A stretch of DNA of 64,000 nt from Candidatus Frankia alpina (GCF_902806485.1 NZ_CADCWT010000001.1:1-64000); one strand, 5' to 3'. Shown: positions 1 through 9,823, counted from the first letter of the stretch. Numbers and translations: made by a program. The notes: a model not told the origin generated them from the sequence alone.

Positions 1-366
1 CTACTAGGCACCTGCGCCGCGGACGTTCGTCGGCTGGCCGCCCGCTAGCCCCTCGATCGCCGCACCCGACCGAACGTGCAGGTGAGCGTGGGGTAATCGC
101 CTCTGCGTCGTCCGGTCGGATCGGTTGGTCGGCTGGCCCAAACCGACCCCTCGGGGGTACCAGCCCGACCAGGCCATGTTCACCGACAGTGCTCGCGCAG
201 TCAGCATTTCGCCCGAATCGTCCGGGTACAACTGATTTGGTCGGGTAGCGGCGAGTGCCGCGACCGGGCGTGCCGGCGTTCGTGGTGTCGCCGCACCCTC
301 GGTGCCCGACACGGCGGCGCCTGGGCGCGGCCTCGGCGCGACGCAAGCATCCGAGGGGGACATGGC
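1..366. other. Left-edge non-coding stretch
   Basis: I see no supported gene here. Open frames exist on both strands, but they are arginine/proline-rich translations typical of GC-rich antisense frames. The region is the leader of the kinase gene that starts at 367. No convincing promoter or terminator could be picked out. Confidence 0.4.
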
Positions 367-2280
367 GTGTCCTGGAAGGCTTTGCGGGCGGGCGATCCGC
401 CCGAAGTAGGTCCGTACCGGCTGATGGGTCGGCTCGGCAGCGGGGGCATGGGCATCGTGTACCTCGGTGAGGACGACGCGGGCACCCGAGCCGCAGTCAA
501 GGTCATGCGAGAGGAGCACACCGCCGACACGGCGTTCCGCCACCGCTTCCACCGGGAGGCCGCGGCGGTGGCCGCGATCGACAGCCCCCGGGTGGCCCGG
601 CTGCTGGCCGCGGACGTCGACGGCGACCAGCCGTGGATCGCCACCGAGTACGTGGCGGGGCCCACCCTGTACTCATCCGGTCGCCACCGGCGGGCCGCTG
701 TCCGGCGAGGCGCTGTGGGAGGTGGCCCGCGGGCTCGCGGAAGCGCTGTGGGAGGTGGCCCGCGGGCTCGCGGAAGCGCTGTGCGCCATCCACGACGCCG
801 ATGTCGTGCACCGCGACCTCAAGCCGGGCAACGTCATGCTGGCCGCGGACGGCCCGAAGGTGATCGACTTCGGGATCGTCGCCGGCCTGCCCGGCATGAT
901 GACCGCCTCCGGCGTGGTGATGGGCAGCATCGGCTACCTCGCGCCCGAGCTGCTGACCACCACGCGTCGCCCGCGGCCCGCGGCCGACGTCTTCTCCTGG
1001 GGCCTGACGGTGTGCTTCGCCGCGAGCGGGCGCCCGCCCTTCGGCGGCGGCCCCCTGGACGCGCTGCTCTACCGGACGGTCCACGGTGAGGCGGACCTCA
1101 GCGGCCTGCCCGGCCCGTTGCGCGGGGTGGTTGCTGCCAGCCTGCGCAAGAGGCCGGAACGCCGGCCGGACGCCCACCGGATCCTCAGCCAGATCGCCGC
1201 CACCGCAGGTGCCGCGGCGGCCGACGGCGCGGACGCCGACGTCGCCCCCTGCCGGGCGGCCGCACGCCCGTCACCCGTCTGCGTGCGGCCGGCGGCGAGC
1301 CGACCCCGACGCTCCCCCGCGAGCGGCGGACCACCCGCCGGCCCAGGCAGCGGCGCGACGTGCTGGTCCCCGGTGTGGGAGTGACCGCGGTCGCTGCGGC
1401 CGTGACCGCCGCGATCCTGCTCGCCACCGCACCGGCGGAGCCGCCCAACGCCATCGCGGCGGGCGGCGGCGCCGCCGAGGGCGATGCGACCAGCCCCCAT
1501 CTCGGCGTCCCCTCCCCGTCCGGCGGGGGGAGGTCCGTCATCGCCGGTGGCTCGCACATCCCCTTTGCCGCGGCTGACCCGACCGCCGACGGCCCCACCG
1601 CCGGCGACCCGACCCTCGGCGACCCGACTGCCGGCTACCAGGCCGGCGCGACCGGTCCTGGGGCCCTGGCCGGGCCCGAGACCGCCGTGCAACCGCTGCC
1701 GGGCGGACGGACCGACCCGACCGGACGGACGCTCCCGGCGGCACCGCCCGGTTCGGCGGCGGCTTACCCCGCGGCGTCGGCCGGGCGGGCGGCGACCGGC
1801 GCTACGACGCTGGTGGGCTCGACGGCGTGGGTCGCCTCGACGGGCCCCCCGACCGGCGCGGCAGCGACAACCTCGGCAGGCGGGGCGCCCCCCGTGGCGG
1901 CGACGGGCTCGGTGCAGGGCGCAGTTCCCCCTTCGTCGATGACGGCGGGGGTGGGCGCGGGGTCACCGTCGGCGGCGACCGTCCGCGAGGTGGCCTTCCC
2001 GACCGCCGCCCAGCGATCCGGGCCGGCCACCGCGCTCACGAGTGGCATCGGGTCGGCCACGACGCCTTCTGTACACTCGGCGAGCACCTGCCTGCCCGGC
2101 GGCCCCTGGGGGCCGCTGCAGCTCGCGGCCGGATGCGGCGTCCCGTCGGCGCAAACTCTCCCGGCCATCCTGACCGCCGCGCCGCCGCCGCCACCGTGGT
2201 CGACGGCGCTCGCCGAGGGCATCCCCCGCCTTATCGCCGCCGCCGTCAGCTCCGAGATGTCCTGGGACGTCCTCGACTGA
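367..2280 (+). pseudogene. Ser/Thr protein kinase, membrane-anchored, two frameshifts
   Basis: A Hanks-type kinase that can only be read by joining three frames. The GTG start at 367 gives a glycine loop (GRLGSGGMG) and a VAIK-like lysine (AAVKVM). Near 671-681 the frame moves by one base. The second frame carries the catalytic loop VVHRDLKPGN, DFGIVAG and an APE-like APEL. Near 1240-1255, at a CCCCC run, it returns to the first frame, which encodes a basic juxtamembrane stretch, one transmembrane helix (about 1360-1435) and a roughly 280-residue Ala/Gly/Pro/Thr-rich extracellular tail ending at 2280. Catalytic residues are intact in the joined protein, so the gene is either recently broken or carries sequencing indels. 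An in-frame 11-residue duplication lies just before the catalytic loop. Confidence 0.8.
710..775 (+). repeat. Perfect 33-bp tandem duplication inside the kinase
   Basis: Two identical adjacent 33-bp units, 710-742 and 743-775, each encode ALWEVARGLAE. Being a multiple of three, the duplication keeps the frame but adds 11 residues (about three helical turns) to the predicted helix E just before the HRD catalytic loop. The exact identity of the copies suggests a recent slippage or duplication event, or an assembly artefact. Confidence 0.9.
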
Positions 2281-2345
2281 TCACTCGAAACTGCGCCGCC
2301 AGTCCGGACCAACCGTCATCTCCGCCGGGCAACGCCGGTTGGTCT

Positions 2346-4214
2346 TCACCCTCCGTCCACGGAGAGCGTTCCGCCGCTCTGCCGCCGCCACAGTGCGCGG
2401 TACTTGCCGTGCCGGTCGAGCAGTTCGCGATGCGACCCCTGTTCCACGATGACGCCCTCATCCAGGACGATGATCCGGTCCATGTTCAGCAGGGTCGACA
2501 GTCGGTGCGCCACGGCGATCACCGTCTTGTCGCGCCAGAGCTCCTCCAGCGCATGCTGGACGAGCACCTCGCTGTCCAACGCGCTCGTCGCCTCGTCGAG
2601 AATGAGGATGGGTTTGGCATCGAGGAATGCGCGGGCTATCGCGATCCGCTGCCGCTGTCCGGTCGACAGCTTGATGCCGCGCTCACCGACGATGGTGTCG
2701 TAGCCTTCCGGCGCCTGGCTGATGAAACCGTGCGCGTGGGCCCGCCGCGCGGCCGACTCGATCTGTTCCTGTGTCGCCGCAACGGCCGTCCCATAGGTGA
2801 TGTTGTCCCGGATGGACCGGTGGAACAGTGCGGTGTCCTGCGGGACGTAGGAGATCCCCGCGGCGAGCGCATAGTTCGACGTCGGGCGGCCATCCATCCG
2901 GACGGTTTCCATCGCTAGCGGATAATAACCGAGAAGCAGCTTGATCAATGTCGTCTTGCCGCTCCCGCTGCGGCCCACGACACCGATCTTCTCGCCCGGT
3001 TCGATCGTCAGGTCGATGCCGGCGAGCACCGGCCGGCCGTCATTCTCCGGATAGGCGAACGACAGCCCACAGAACTCCAACCGGCCCGGCGCACGCGACG
3101 CGGCCGCGGGGGTCGTCCCGGGCAGCTCGACCGGCTGGTCCACGGCGATGGGACGGCCAGCGAAAAGGTAACGGTAGGCCTCCTCGACCCGCGCCAGGCG
3201 GAGATTCAGCTGCGCGATCTCCCAGACCGTTCCCCAGATGAAGTCCGAGAACATCACCAACACCGACAGGAACGTCGTGAACTGCGCCAGACTGAGCTGG
3301 CCCGTCAGGTACAGGTGCAGGTTGAGCAGGATCGAGACCGGCCAGACCAGATAGCGCACCACGAGGGACATCGAGGCCCAGAACACGATGGTCCAGAATT
3401 AGGAGCGGCGGGCGGCCTCGATGACGGTGCGGCGGCGCCGGATCACCTGCTCATGCTCGGTCCCCTCCTGCCGGAAGGACTTCACGCTGACGAAGTTCGT
3501 GATGACGTCGATCACATAGCCGTCCAGCTCGGAGACCTCGTCCGCGAGACGCTTCTCCGCCCGGGACGAAAGGCGCACGGTATGTCGGCCGATCGCCATC
3601 ATCAGCAGCACGGCCAAGAGGAACGTGCGCCCCGAGTAGAGGTTGACGGAGAACATGATGATGATAATTGATGGCACCCTGATCTCCTGCTCCACATAGG
3701 TGAAGCAGGTGGTTTCCAGGATCTCCCAGAACTCACGGCCCAACAGCCCAATATAACTGCTGATCTTACCCGTGAACTTGCCGACGAAGTACGGATACCG
3801 TTCGTTGATGACTCGGCGGAAGAGAATGTTCTCGTACTCGTATCCCCGATCGTTCAGCAGCCGAAGATACAATATCTCGGCGGCTCGCCAGGTCAGGTCG
3901 TGGAGAATGTTACAGCCGATGAGGATCGCCGCGTACCGGTAAACTCCGTCGGTGGAATCCGCCATGCCGGCCAGGGCCTGCACGAATCTCCCGATGAAGA
4001 CGGGCAGGACCACGAGCGCCACATTGGACACCACGAAACAGGCGACCACCAGCACCACAGAACCCTTGAAGGTGCCGACGAAACCCAGGTAGGAACGCAG
4101 CCCAGCGTGCCGGCCCGAGTCGCCGGCGTCGGCGTCGGCACCCCCGATATCGCCGCTGGTGGACTCGGAAGATCGTCTTCGCTGCCAGGGAATGTCGTCG
4201 CCCGTAGCGCCCAT
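2346..4214 (-). pseudogene. ABC exporter (fused membrane + ATPase), split by one TAA
   Basis: The two parts lie in the same frame, separated only by an in-frame TAA at 3399-3401. The upstream part (4214-3399, 271 residues) is the first portion of a type I exporter membrane domain. The downstream part (to 2346) has the last membrane helices and a complete ATPase: Walker A GRSGSGKTT, signature LSTGQRQRIAIARA, Walker B ILILDEATSAL and the H-loop VAHRLS. Joined length is about 622 residues, normal for an MsbA/lipid- or peptide-exporter half-transporter. No second shift is needed, so a single substitution could have created the stop. The substrate cannot be inferred. The downstream half could restart at a GTG at 3386, but it would lack most of the membrane domain. 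Confidence 0.85.
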
Positions 4215-4250
4215 CCGAAAATCATGGCAGCACGGGGTACATTCCGCATC

Positions 4251-4551
4251 TCATTTTCCGGGCGTCACGGTCCCGATCCTCGGCAGGGCGTCGCCCAGCG
4301 ACGTCCACGAGCACAGATCCCGACTGGCGAGCACCGGCACGTTCTCCCCCGGCCGGCGTGTTCGTGCCGTACGCATAGGTGGTCGCCTCGACCGTGCGCA
4401 GGTAGGAGCCGGCGAGGTCGGCGTGGCGGACGACGATCGGCCCGCGGTCGTCGACCGGCGCCGATCTCTGCGCCGCGACCGCGCCCTGCGGGCCGGATGT
4501 GACCGGACATCGGCGGTCCGATCCCGCCACCCGCGGATCAGCCCGCGCCAC
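4251..4551 (-). pseudogene. Glycoside hydrolase family 43 N-terminal remnant
   Basis: Two short minus-strand frames combine into a sequence resembling the first propeller blade of GH43 arabinofuranosidase/xylosidase proteins. One reads TTYAYGTNTPAG. After a one-base shift at a run of five C (4346-4350 on the plus strand) the next reads ENVPVLASRDLCSWTSLGDA. That is the family pattern of a YAYGT segment followed by a 'names-RSTDL-W' segment. A TGA then stops it near 4250, and the rest of the roughly 300-residue domain is absent, replaced by the start of the ABC exporter gene. Recognition rests on two motifs only. Confidence 0.5.
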
Positions 4552-4756
4552 CCGTTCCCACCATCACCACAACGGGCGCTCCGCCCGCCCCGGATGGTTG
4601 GCGGACGAAGGAAGACAACGATATCTTTTACTGTTGCACCAAGGAATGAAGCCCTACGCTTCGGGTTCACACCCCACTGGGCGTCATTTCTGTAGCGTCA
4701 TTGACGGAGCAATACTGGCGGCGGCCGTCGAACATCCCGCAGGGAAGGGGCGTCGC

Positions 4757-6119
4757 ATGCCTCGCGGACGCTGGTTCGGCCTGGCGGCAGCGGTGGTTTT
4801 CGCCGCGGCGACGGGCGCGTGTTCCACCGGTGAGAGCTCCCCCTCCGCGCAGGCCCGCTTCACGGCGCTCGCCCAGGAGGTCGCGGGGCCCATGGCCCCG
4901 CCGGACACCGCGCGCCTGCCGCTGCTGTTCGTTCACGGCGCCCTCGGTTCGGGGGACCAGTTCGAGTCGCAGGCACAGCGGTTCACCAGCAACGGCTATC
5001 CAGCCGACCGGATCGCCGCCTTCGACTACGACTCGTCATCCTCGACCGATTCTCCGGAGCAGGTATTCCCGCAGCTTGACAAGCAGATCCAGGGCCTGCT
5101 CAGGACGACCGGTATGAAGAAGGTCGATCTGGTGGGCCTGGCGGAGGGCACCGGGCTCACCGAACGGTACCTGGCCAGCTCCACCGGGCGGGCGGATCGG
5201 GTCGCGCATCTGGTCAGCGTGGATGGTTCCCTGGCCCCCCCGGAACGTGCCGATGCTCGTCGTCTGGAACACCGGGGATCCCAGCCTTCGGGTCCCCGGA
5301 GCGGGCAACGTCCGCTTCCCCGGCCTGGACCGCATCGGGCTGCTGACCTCGACGGGCGCGTTCCCGGAGATGTTCCGTTTCCTCACCGGTACCGAGCCGT
5401 TCACCACGGACGTCATCGCCGAGAAAGGCCAGATCGAAATCTCCGGCCGGGTGCTGCTCTATCCCGCGAACGCCGGGGTCGACAAGGCCCGGCTGGAGGT
5501 CTACCAGCTCGACCCGAAGACGGGTAAGCGCCTCCCGAAGGGCCTCGGGGGCCTTTTCGCCCTGCCCGCCGACGGCTCCTGGGGTCCGTTCCGCGCGGAC
5601 GGCGCCGCCTCCTACGAGTTCGCCGTCGTCCGGTCCGGAGAGCCCGTGCACCATTTCTACTACCAGCCCTTCCGCCGAAGCGATCGGCTCGTCCGCCTCC
5701 TGACCAGCCGACCGGGCCAGGAGATCGGCGGCGGCATGCAGACCGGCCCGAAACAGACCGATCTCGTCGTCACCCGTGCCCTGGAATGGTGGGGCGATCA
5801 GAGGCGGGCCAGCGACATCCTCGCCGTCGACGGGACGAATGTCCTGAGCTCGGCGGTGGCCCCGCGCGCCAAGCTGGCCCTCGGCGTGTACCTGTTCGAT
5901 CTCAATGCCGACGGTGTCTCCGACGTCATGGCCCCGATCCCCTCATATTTCGGGATCGGCTTCATCACCGGCACAGATCTGCACATTCCGGCGGGCGACC
6001 GCTCGGTCGAGGTCGCGATGACCCCACGGGGGCAGGCGGCGCATCGTGAGGTGCTGCGGGTGCCCGCCTGGCCGTCAGACACCCATCGCGTCACGCTGCA
6101 CTTCCGCGACGACGGCTGA
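4757..6119 (+). pseudogene. Secreted lipase-like alpha/beta hydrolase, frameshifted, nucleophile lost
   Basis: ATG 4757 follows a GGGAAGGGG ribosome site. The N terminus is a lipoprotein signal ending in ATGAC. An alpha/beta-hydrolase core follows (LLFVHGALGSGD) and then a long C-terminal beta domain typical of actinobacterial secreted lipase-like proteins (LYPANAGVDKARLEVYQLD, HHFYYQPF, VLAVDGTNV-type blocks). The frame changes at a run of seven C at 5235-5241. The family's nucleophile elbow GHSxGT reads GLAEGT at 5134-5151, so both His and the catalytic Ser are replaced. The protein is therefore probably non-catalytic even if the frameshift is a sequencing error. Joined length is about 454 residues. 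Confidence 0.75.
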
Positions 6120-6130
6120 GGGCACGACGG

Positions 6131-6943
6131 CTACGACAGAGCTCGCCGGATGCCGTCCACCGCGGCCGCGTACCCCGCCCGGTACGCCTCCCGCTCGCCC
6201 GCCGTCATCCAGCGCGCCTGGACCGATCCCGCCGGTTCGACGCCGAGCGCGGTCTCCACCACGGTCGGCGGTCGGCCCGGCGCCGAATCGCCGCCGGGCC
6301 TCTTCCCATACACCAGTACCACGTCGACGTCGCCGTAGGCCGCGGTGAAGACCAAGCTGGCCGGCAGCCGGGCGATGGCCCGGAACACCTCCACCGGATC
6401 GGACCCCGCGCGCAGCGCGACCGCCCAGCGGTCCAGTCCCCAGGGCGTCACGGTGACCCGTCGGTCGTCCTGCCGATCCGCCGCCGGCAGGACGGAGCTC
6501 GCGTCCCGCGAGCCGGCCGCGCTGGCCCCTGCCTGATCTTCCGGGGGCGCCGCCGCCGATCCGGGGGGTCCGGCCGGATCGGCGGCGGGGCGGTGACCCT
6601 GCTTGGGCAGGGCAGGGTCACCTGTCCGCGGCAGCCGGTCGGCGGGGGCGACGGTCTCGCCCGGGCTGGCACCGGTCAGCGACTGCGCGGGAGTGGTGGG
6701 GGATAGAGATGGCCGGATCGGCGGGGGCAGCCCGGCGACAGCGGATTGCCGCTCGTGGACGAAGAAGCGCAGGGGCGCCACCTCGTACTCCGGCCAGCCC
6801 TGCTCGGCCGCGAAGTCGTCCGCGGCCGACGCGGAGACAAAGGTGATCATCACGTCGGCGACCTGCCGGTTGCCGCCGGGTGCGAACCGGACAACGCCGT
6901 AGACGACCGCAGACTGATCATGATCCCTCCTCGGCTCCGTCAA
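6131..6943 (-). CDS. Unrecognised bipartite protein with Pro-rich linker
   Basis: A 270-residue frame of unknown function. The first ~70 residues look like a small alpha/beta domain (DVMITFVSASAADDF...). Residues ~70-170 are a low-complexity Pro/Ala/Gly linker. The last ~100 residues form a second ordered segment (VTVTPWGLDRWAVALRAGSD, then VVLVYGKRP) and an acidic/Ala helix. The apparent start is TTG at 6943. A strong GAGGAGG site lies at about 6924-6931, but the ATG it serves is in another frame, so the start is uncertain and an early frameshift is possible. It converges with the lipase-like gene, whose stop lies 11 bases away. Confidence 0.45.
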   Translation of the reverse strand: MTEPRRDHDQSAVVYGVVRFAPGGNRQVADVMITFVSASAADDFAAEQGWPEYEVAPLRFFVHERQSAVAGLPPPIRPSLSPTTPAQSLTGASPGETVAPADRLPRTGDPALPKQGHRPAADPAGPPGSAAAPPEDQAGASAAGSRDASSVLPAADRQDDRRVTVTPWGLDRWAVALRAGSDPVEVFRAIARLPASLVFTAAYGDVDVVLVYGKRPGGDSAPGRPPTVVETALGVEPAGSVQARWMTAGEREAYRAGYAAAVDGIRRALS

Positions 6944-7445
6944 CGATCGTCACCGCCCTTCCGCGCCTGCCGCCCCGCTTCAGCGTCCGCCCGGCCAGCC
7001 ACACCGGTGGCCGCCAGCGACGCCGATGGCGGCCACCGAGATCGGTGGCCCGCGCTGCGCCCCTCCCCTCCGGGCCGACGGTGATCGACCGGGCCGCCGG
7101 GTGCGCCGGCCCCGCCCGGCGGAGGTCGCGGCTCGACGCGGGGCGGGGCCGGCCTGCGTCCAGGTTCGCCCGCGTCGCGGTGGCCGGGAAACGTCAGTCA
7201 GGCATGCTCTTCTCGTATTGGCCGCCATGGTCCGGACCGGACCATGGCCGCCGCGGCGCCGATGTGCGCCCCGCGCCGACGCCGCGGGGGCGGCCTCGTT
7301 TCCTCCCCGAACGGGGCGGGAGGGGATGACCCGGCTGGGTGGGACGAAGGCGAGCCGCAGGTCGCCTACCAGATCCGCCCCGATGCCGCCCGGCCGTATG
7401 TCGGATCCGCGACAACCGCACGGTGCCGGCAAGCGCCGGCAAACT

Positions 7446-7460
7446 ATGCCGGTTTGGCAT
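7446..7460. promoter_or_regulatory. Perfect palindrome ATGCC-N5-GGCAT upstream of the HTH/deformylase gene
   Basis: In the 620-base gene-free stretch 6944-7563, the sequence ATGCC GGTTT GGCAT is a perfect inverted repeat about 105 bases before the ATG of an HTH-containing gene. Just upstream lies a second GCCGGCA-rich dyad (about 7421-7440). It could be an autoregulatory operator of the XRE domain. This rests on symmetry and position only. The remainder of 6944-7563 shows no supported gene. Confidence 0.25.
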
Positions 7461-7563
7461 AACGTCATCATCCCGATACATCAGCCGGAGCCCGACGCCG
7501 GAGACTTTCCGCCGCCCTGGCACGGCGATCGACACATGTCGGAGCTGGACGGAAGGCCGGGCG

Positions 7564-9215
7564 ATGTCCTACGAATCCGGTCCCTACCGGGTCTCTCGCG
7601 TCCTGCTCGCCCGGCCCGACTTCCGGACCGCCTGCGAGACCCGGGACTTCCGGATGGCCTTCCGGTTGATGAAGAAGTACGACGGCGCGAGCCAGAATCG
7701 CATCGCCTCCCCGGTCGAAGGACTCAGCCAGAGCCGGGTCATGCAGGGCGAGGACCACATCGCTCGGCTCTCCCTGATCGAGCGCATCGCCGACGCGCTG
7801 CGCATCCCGGGCGCCTACTTCCACACCTCGCCGCGCGCCCCTGGGAGGCGACCGGCGAGCCTGGCGACGGCGTCCCCCGATCAAGGGGCGCGGGCGCCCG
7901 ACCGGCCGGTCCCGGCGGCGAAGTGTCCCCGCCGCCGGCGGCCTCGGCGTCCCCCATTGCGGCGGCCGCGCCGGTCGAGTCATTCCGGACGGCCCGTGGC
8001 GGCCCCGACTCCGGTGGGCTCGTCGTTGAGGAGGACCGCGCCGAGCTCCGCTACGAGGACGGCATGTACGTCGCCCACCAGCGCCGACGGGTGCTCAACA
8101 CCGGCATCGAACCGGTGACGCGCTACCTGATGCGGATCTCCGTCGACCGCTTTCCCGGCGACCAGGAACGCTCCGCCCGGCTCTACCGCAGCAATCCGCT
8201 GCGCTGGGAGGAGTTGCAGCTCAGCGCACATTGCGGCGACGAGCAGATGTCCTGGCAGGTCAAGACCGGCTGGGACGCGCTGAAGGAGGTCTGGCTCCTC
8301 TTCGAGAACAATCAGGGCCGATTCCCCCTCTACCCGGGCGAATCGGCGTTGATCGAATACAGCTACCGGGTCGGCGAGGAGAAGTGGGGCCCATGGTTCC
8401 AGCGGGCCGTCCGGGTACCGACCAGCTTCCTGTCGGTCGTGCTGGACTTCCCCGCCGAGGTCGATCCCGTGGTGTGGGGCATGGAGACGTCGATGACCGC
8501 GGACGCCTTCTCGTTCCGCACGGCGATCGCCCGCGCGGATGCCGCCGACAGGCGGGTGTTCACCTGGTCCACCAGCAAGCCACCCCCGCATGCCCGGTAT
8601 CGCCTGGAATGGAACTTCCGAGCCGGGGCGACGAGCCGGAACCCGGCCGGCCGGACCGTTCCCAGACCCAGCGAGCAGATGGCCGCGACGGGCATCGTCC
8701 AGGTGGGCGATCCCATGCTCCACCAGCCGGCCCGGTCGTTCGGGCTGCCCGCCGAGGCCGAGGATGCCCGCCGCGTCGTCGCCGAGCTGTCGTCGACCAT
8801 GGAACGGGTGTCCGCGCTACACACCTTCGGCAAGGGGATTGGCATCGCCGCGCCCCAGATCGGGATCAACCGGGCCGCGGCGATCGTGCGGTCGGCGGAC
8901 GGCGACATCCTCACCCTGCTCAATCCGCGCGTCATCGAGTCCGCCCCCGAGAGCGACGAGCAGTACGAGGGGTGCCTGACCTTCTTCGACGTCCGTGGGA
9001 TCGTGCCGCGTTCCCTGGAGCTGCACGTGGAGCACACCGACATCTCCGGCCGCCGGCACATCACGGTGTACCGCCAGGGCCTGGCCCGTCTGGTCGCGCA
9101 CGAGATCGACCACCTGCACGGGCACCTCTACACCGACCGGATGCGACCCGGAACCGCGCCCATCCCCGTCGAGCAGTACCGCGGCACCGGTTCGGCCTGG
9201 ACCTACCACCCCTGA
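7564..9215 (+). pseudogene. XRE-type HTH / middle domain / peptide deformylase fusion, frameshifted
   Basis: ATG 7564 follows a GGAAGG ribosome site. Residues ~10-90 form an XRE-like helix-turn-helix with the actinobacterial pattern MKKYDGASQNRIA ... GLSQSRV ... LERIADALRIPG. The frame changes by one base somewhere in the linker (about 7840-7960). It then continues through an unrecognised ~190-residue beta-rich middle domain (RYEDGMYVAHQRRRVLNTG to LEWNFR) and a complete peptide deformylase domain (~8690-9215). That domain has motif 1 GIGIAAPQIG, motif 2 EGCLT and the metal site HEIDH. Joined length is ~550 residues, far longer than housekeeping deformylase (~180). If the shift is a sequencing error this is an intact regulator-enzyme fusion. 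A shorter product from an internal start would retain the middle and deformylase domains. Confidence 0.75.
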
Positions 9216-9457
9216 GACCCCGTCGCCCCGGCCGGGCATCGGTCACCGACAGGCCCGCGGCCCAGTCGGTTGACACATCCCCATAAGCGGTACTACTGGC
9301 GGCGTGCCGTATAGTTCGGAAAAGCGAAAAAGCGGCGTTATCGTCGCAGCGGCCGCGGAATTTTTCTTCGACTCCGTTAGCTTCGCCGTCAACGCGGGTA
9401 GTGGGCGCTCCCGCCACGGCCGGAAAAAGACCGGCCACGTACCGCGAAGGATTTACG

Positions 9458-9604
9458 GTGAGCGTGGCAGGTCAACCGCAGACCAGGTATTTTCAGGTAC
9501 GCCGAAGGCCGTTAGAATCGGGCGCGTACCCGGGCGCGAAATCGCACTTAAGAGATCATTTAAAGACGTTAGAACGTACTGTGCGGATCCTCACGTACCC
9601 TTGA
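9458..9604 (+). CDS. Possible 48-residue peptide
   Basis: GTG 9458 is preceded by GAAGGA at a suitable distance and opens a 48-codon frame beginning MSVAGQPQTRYF. The surrounding stretch 9216-9670 is clearly less GC-rich than its neighbours. I recognise no family. It may instead be untranslated leader of the riboswitch transcript. Confidence 0.15.
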   Translation: MSVAGQPQTRYFQVRRRPLESGAYPGAKSHLRDHLKTLERTVRILTYP

Positions 9605-9670
9605 TTTCCCGGGGTCACGCTCAGCTATGTTCGTCGCCATGCCGTCAACTGATGGCAGACGTCGGGTGGC

Positions 9671-9823
9671 ACGCCGAACCCTGCTCCCACCCGACGAGAA
9701 TCAAACCTGTGGCAGGGATGGGGGAACCAATTTCGGGCGCCGAGTTCGGGCGCCCTAGGGGTGAAGCCGAGAACCGCGGCCGGGCATTCCCAGCCCGAAC
9801 CCGACAGCTCACCTCGTAGGCGT
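9671..9823 (+). promoter_or_regulatory. c-di-AMP riboswitch (ydaO/yuaA class)
   Basis: The block contains the signature segments of the actinobacterial ydaO-class aptamer in order: GCCGAACCCTGC, AATCAAACC, GGCAGGGATGGGGGAACC, GGGGTGAAGCCGAG, and the highly conserved 3' end CCCGAACCCGACAGCTCACC. ACGCC at 9671-9675 can pair with GGCGT at 9819-9823 to close helix P1. It lies immediately upstream of the Rpf-like gene, where this class is known in Streptomyces and other actinobacteria. In this family c-di-AMP binding generally turns expression off. A c-di-AMP synthase gene (disA) is present at 24.2 kb. Confidence 0.93.

Noticed and set aside
7026-7830. Upstream extension of the deformylase frame as one long gene from 7026
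   Set aside because: In 7564-7830 the HTH motif lies in a different frame and this frame reads as its shadow, so the long frame is not the real N terminus.
9304-9819. 171-residue frame across the riboswitch
   Set aside because: It runs through the conserved aptamer and has no protein family; the RNA explains the conservation pattern better.
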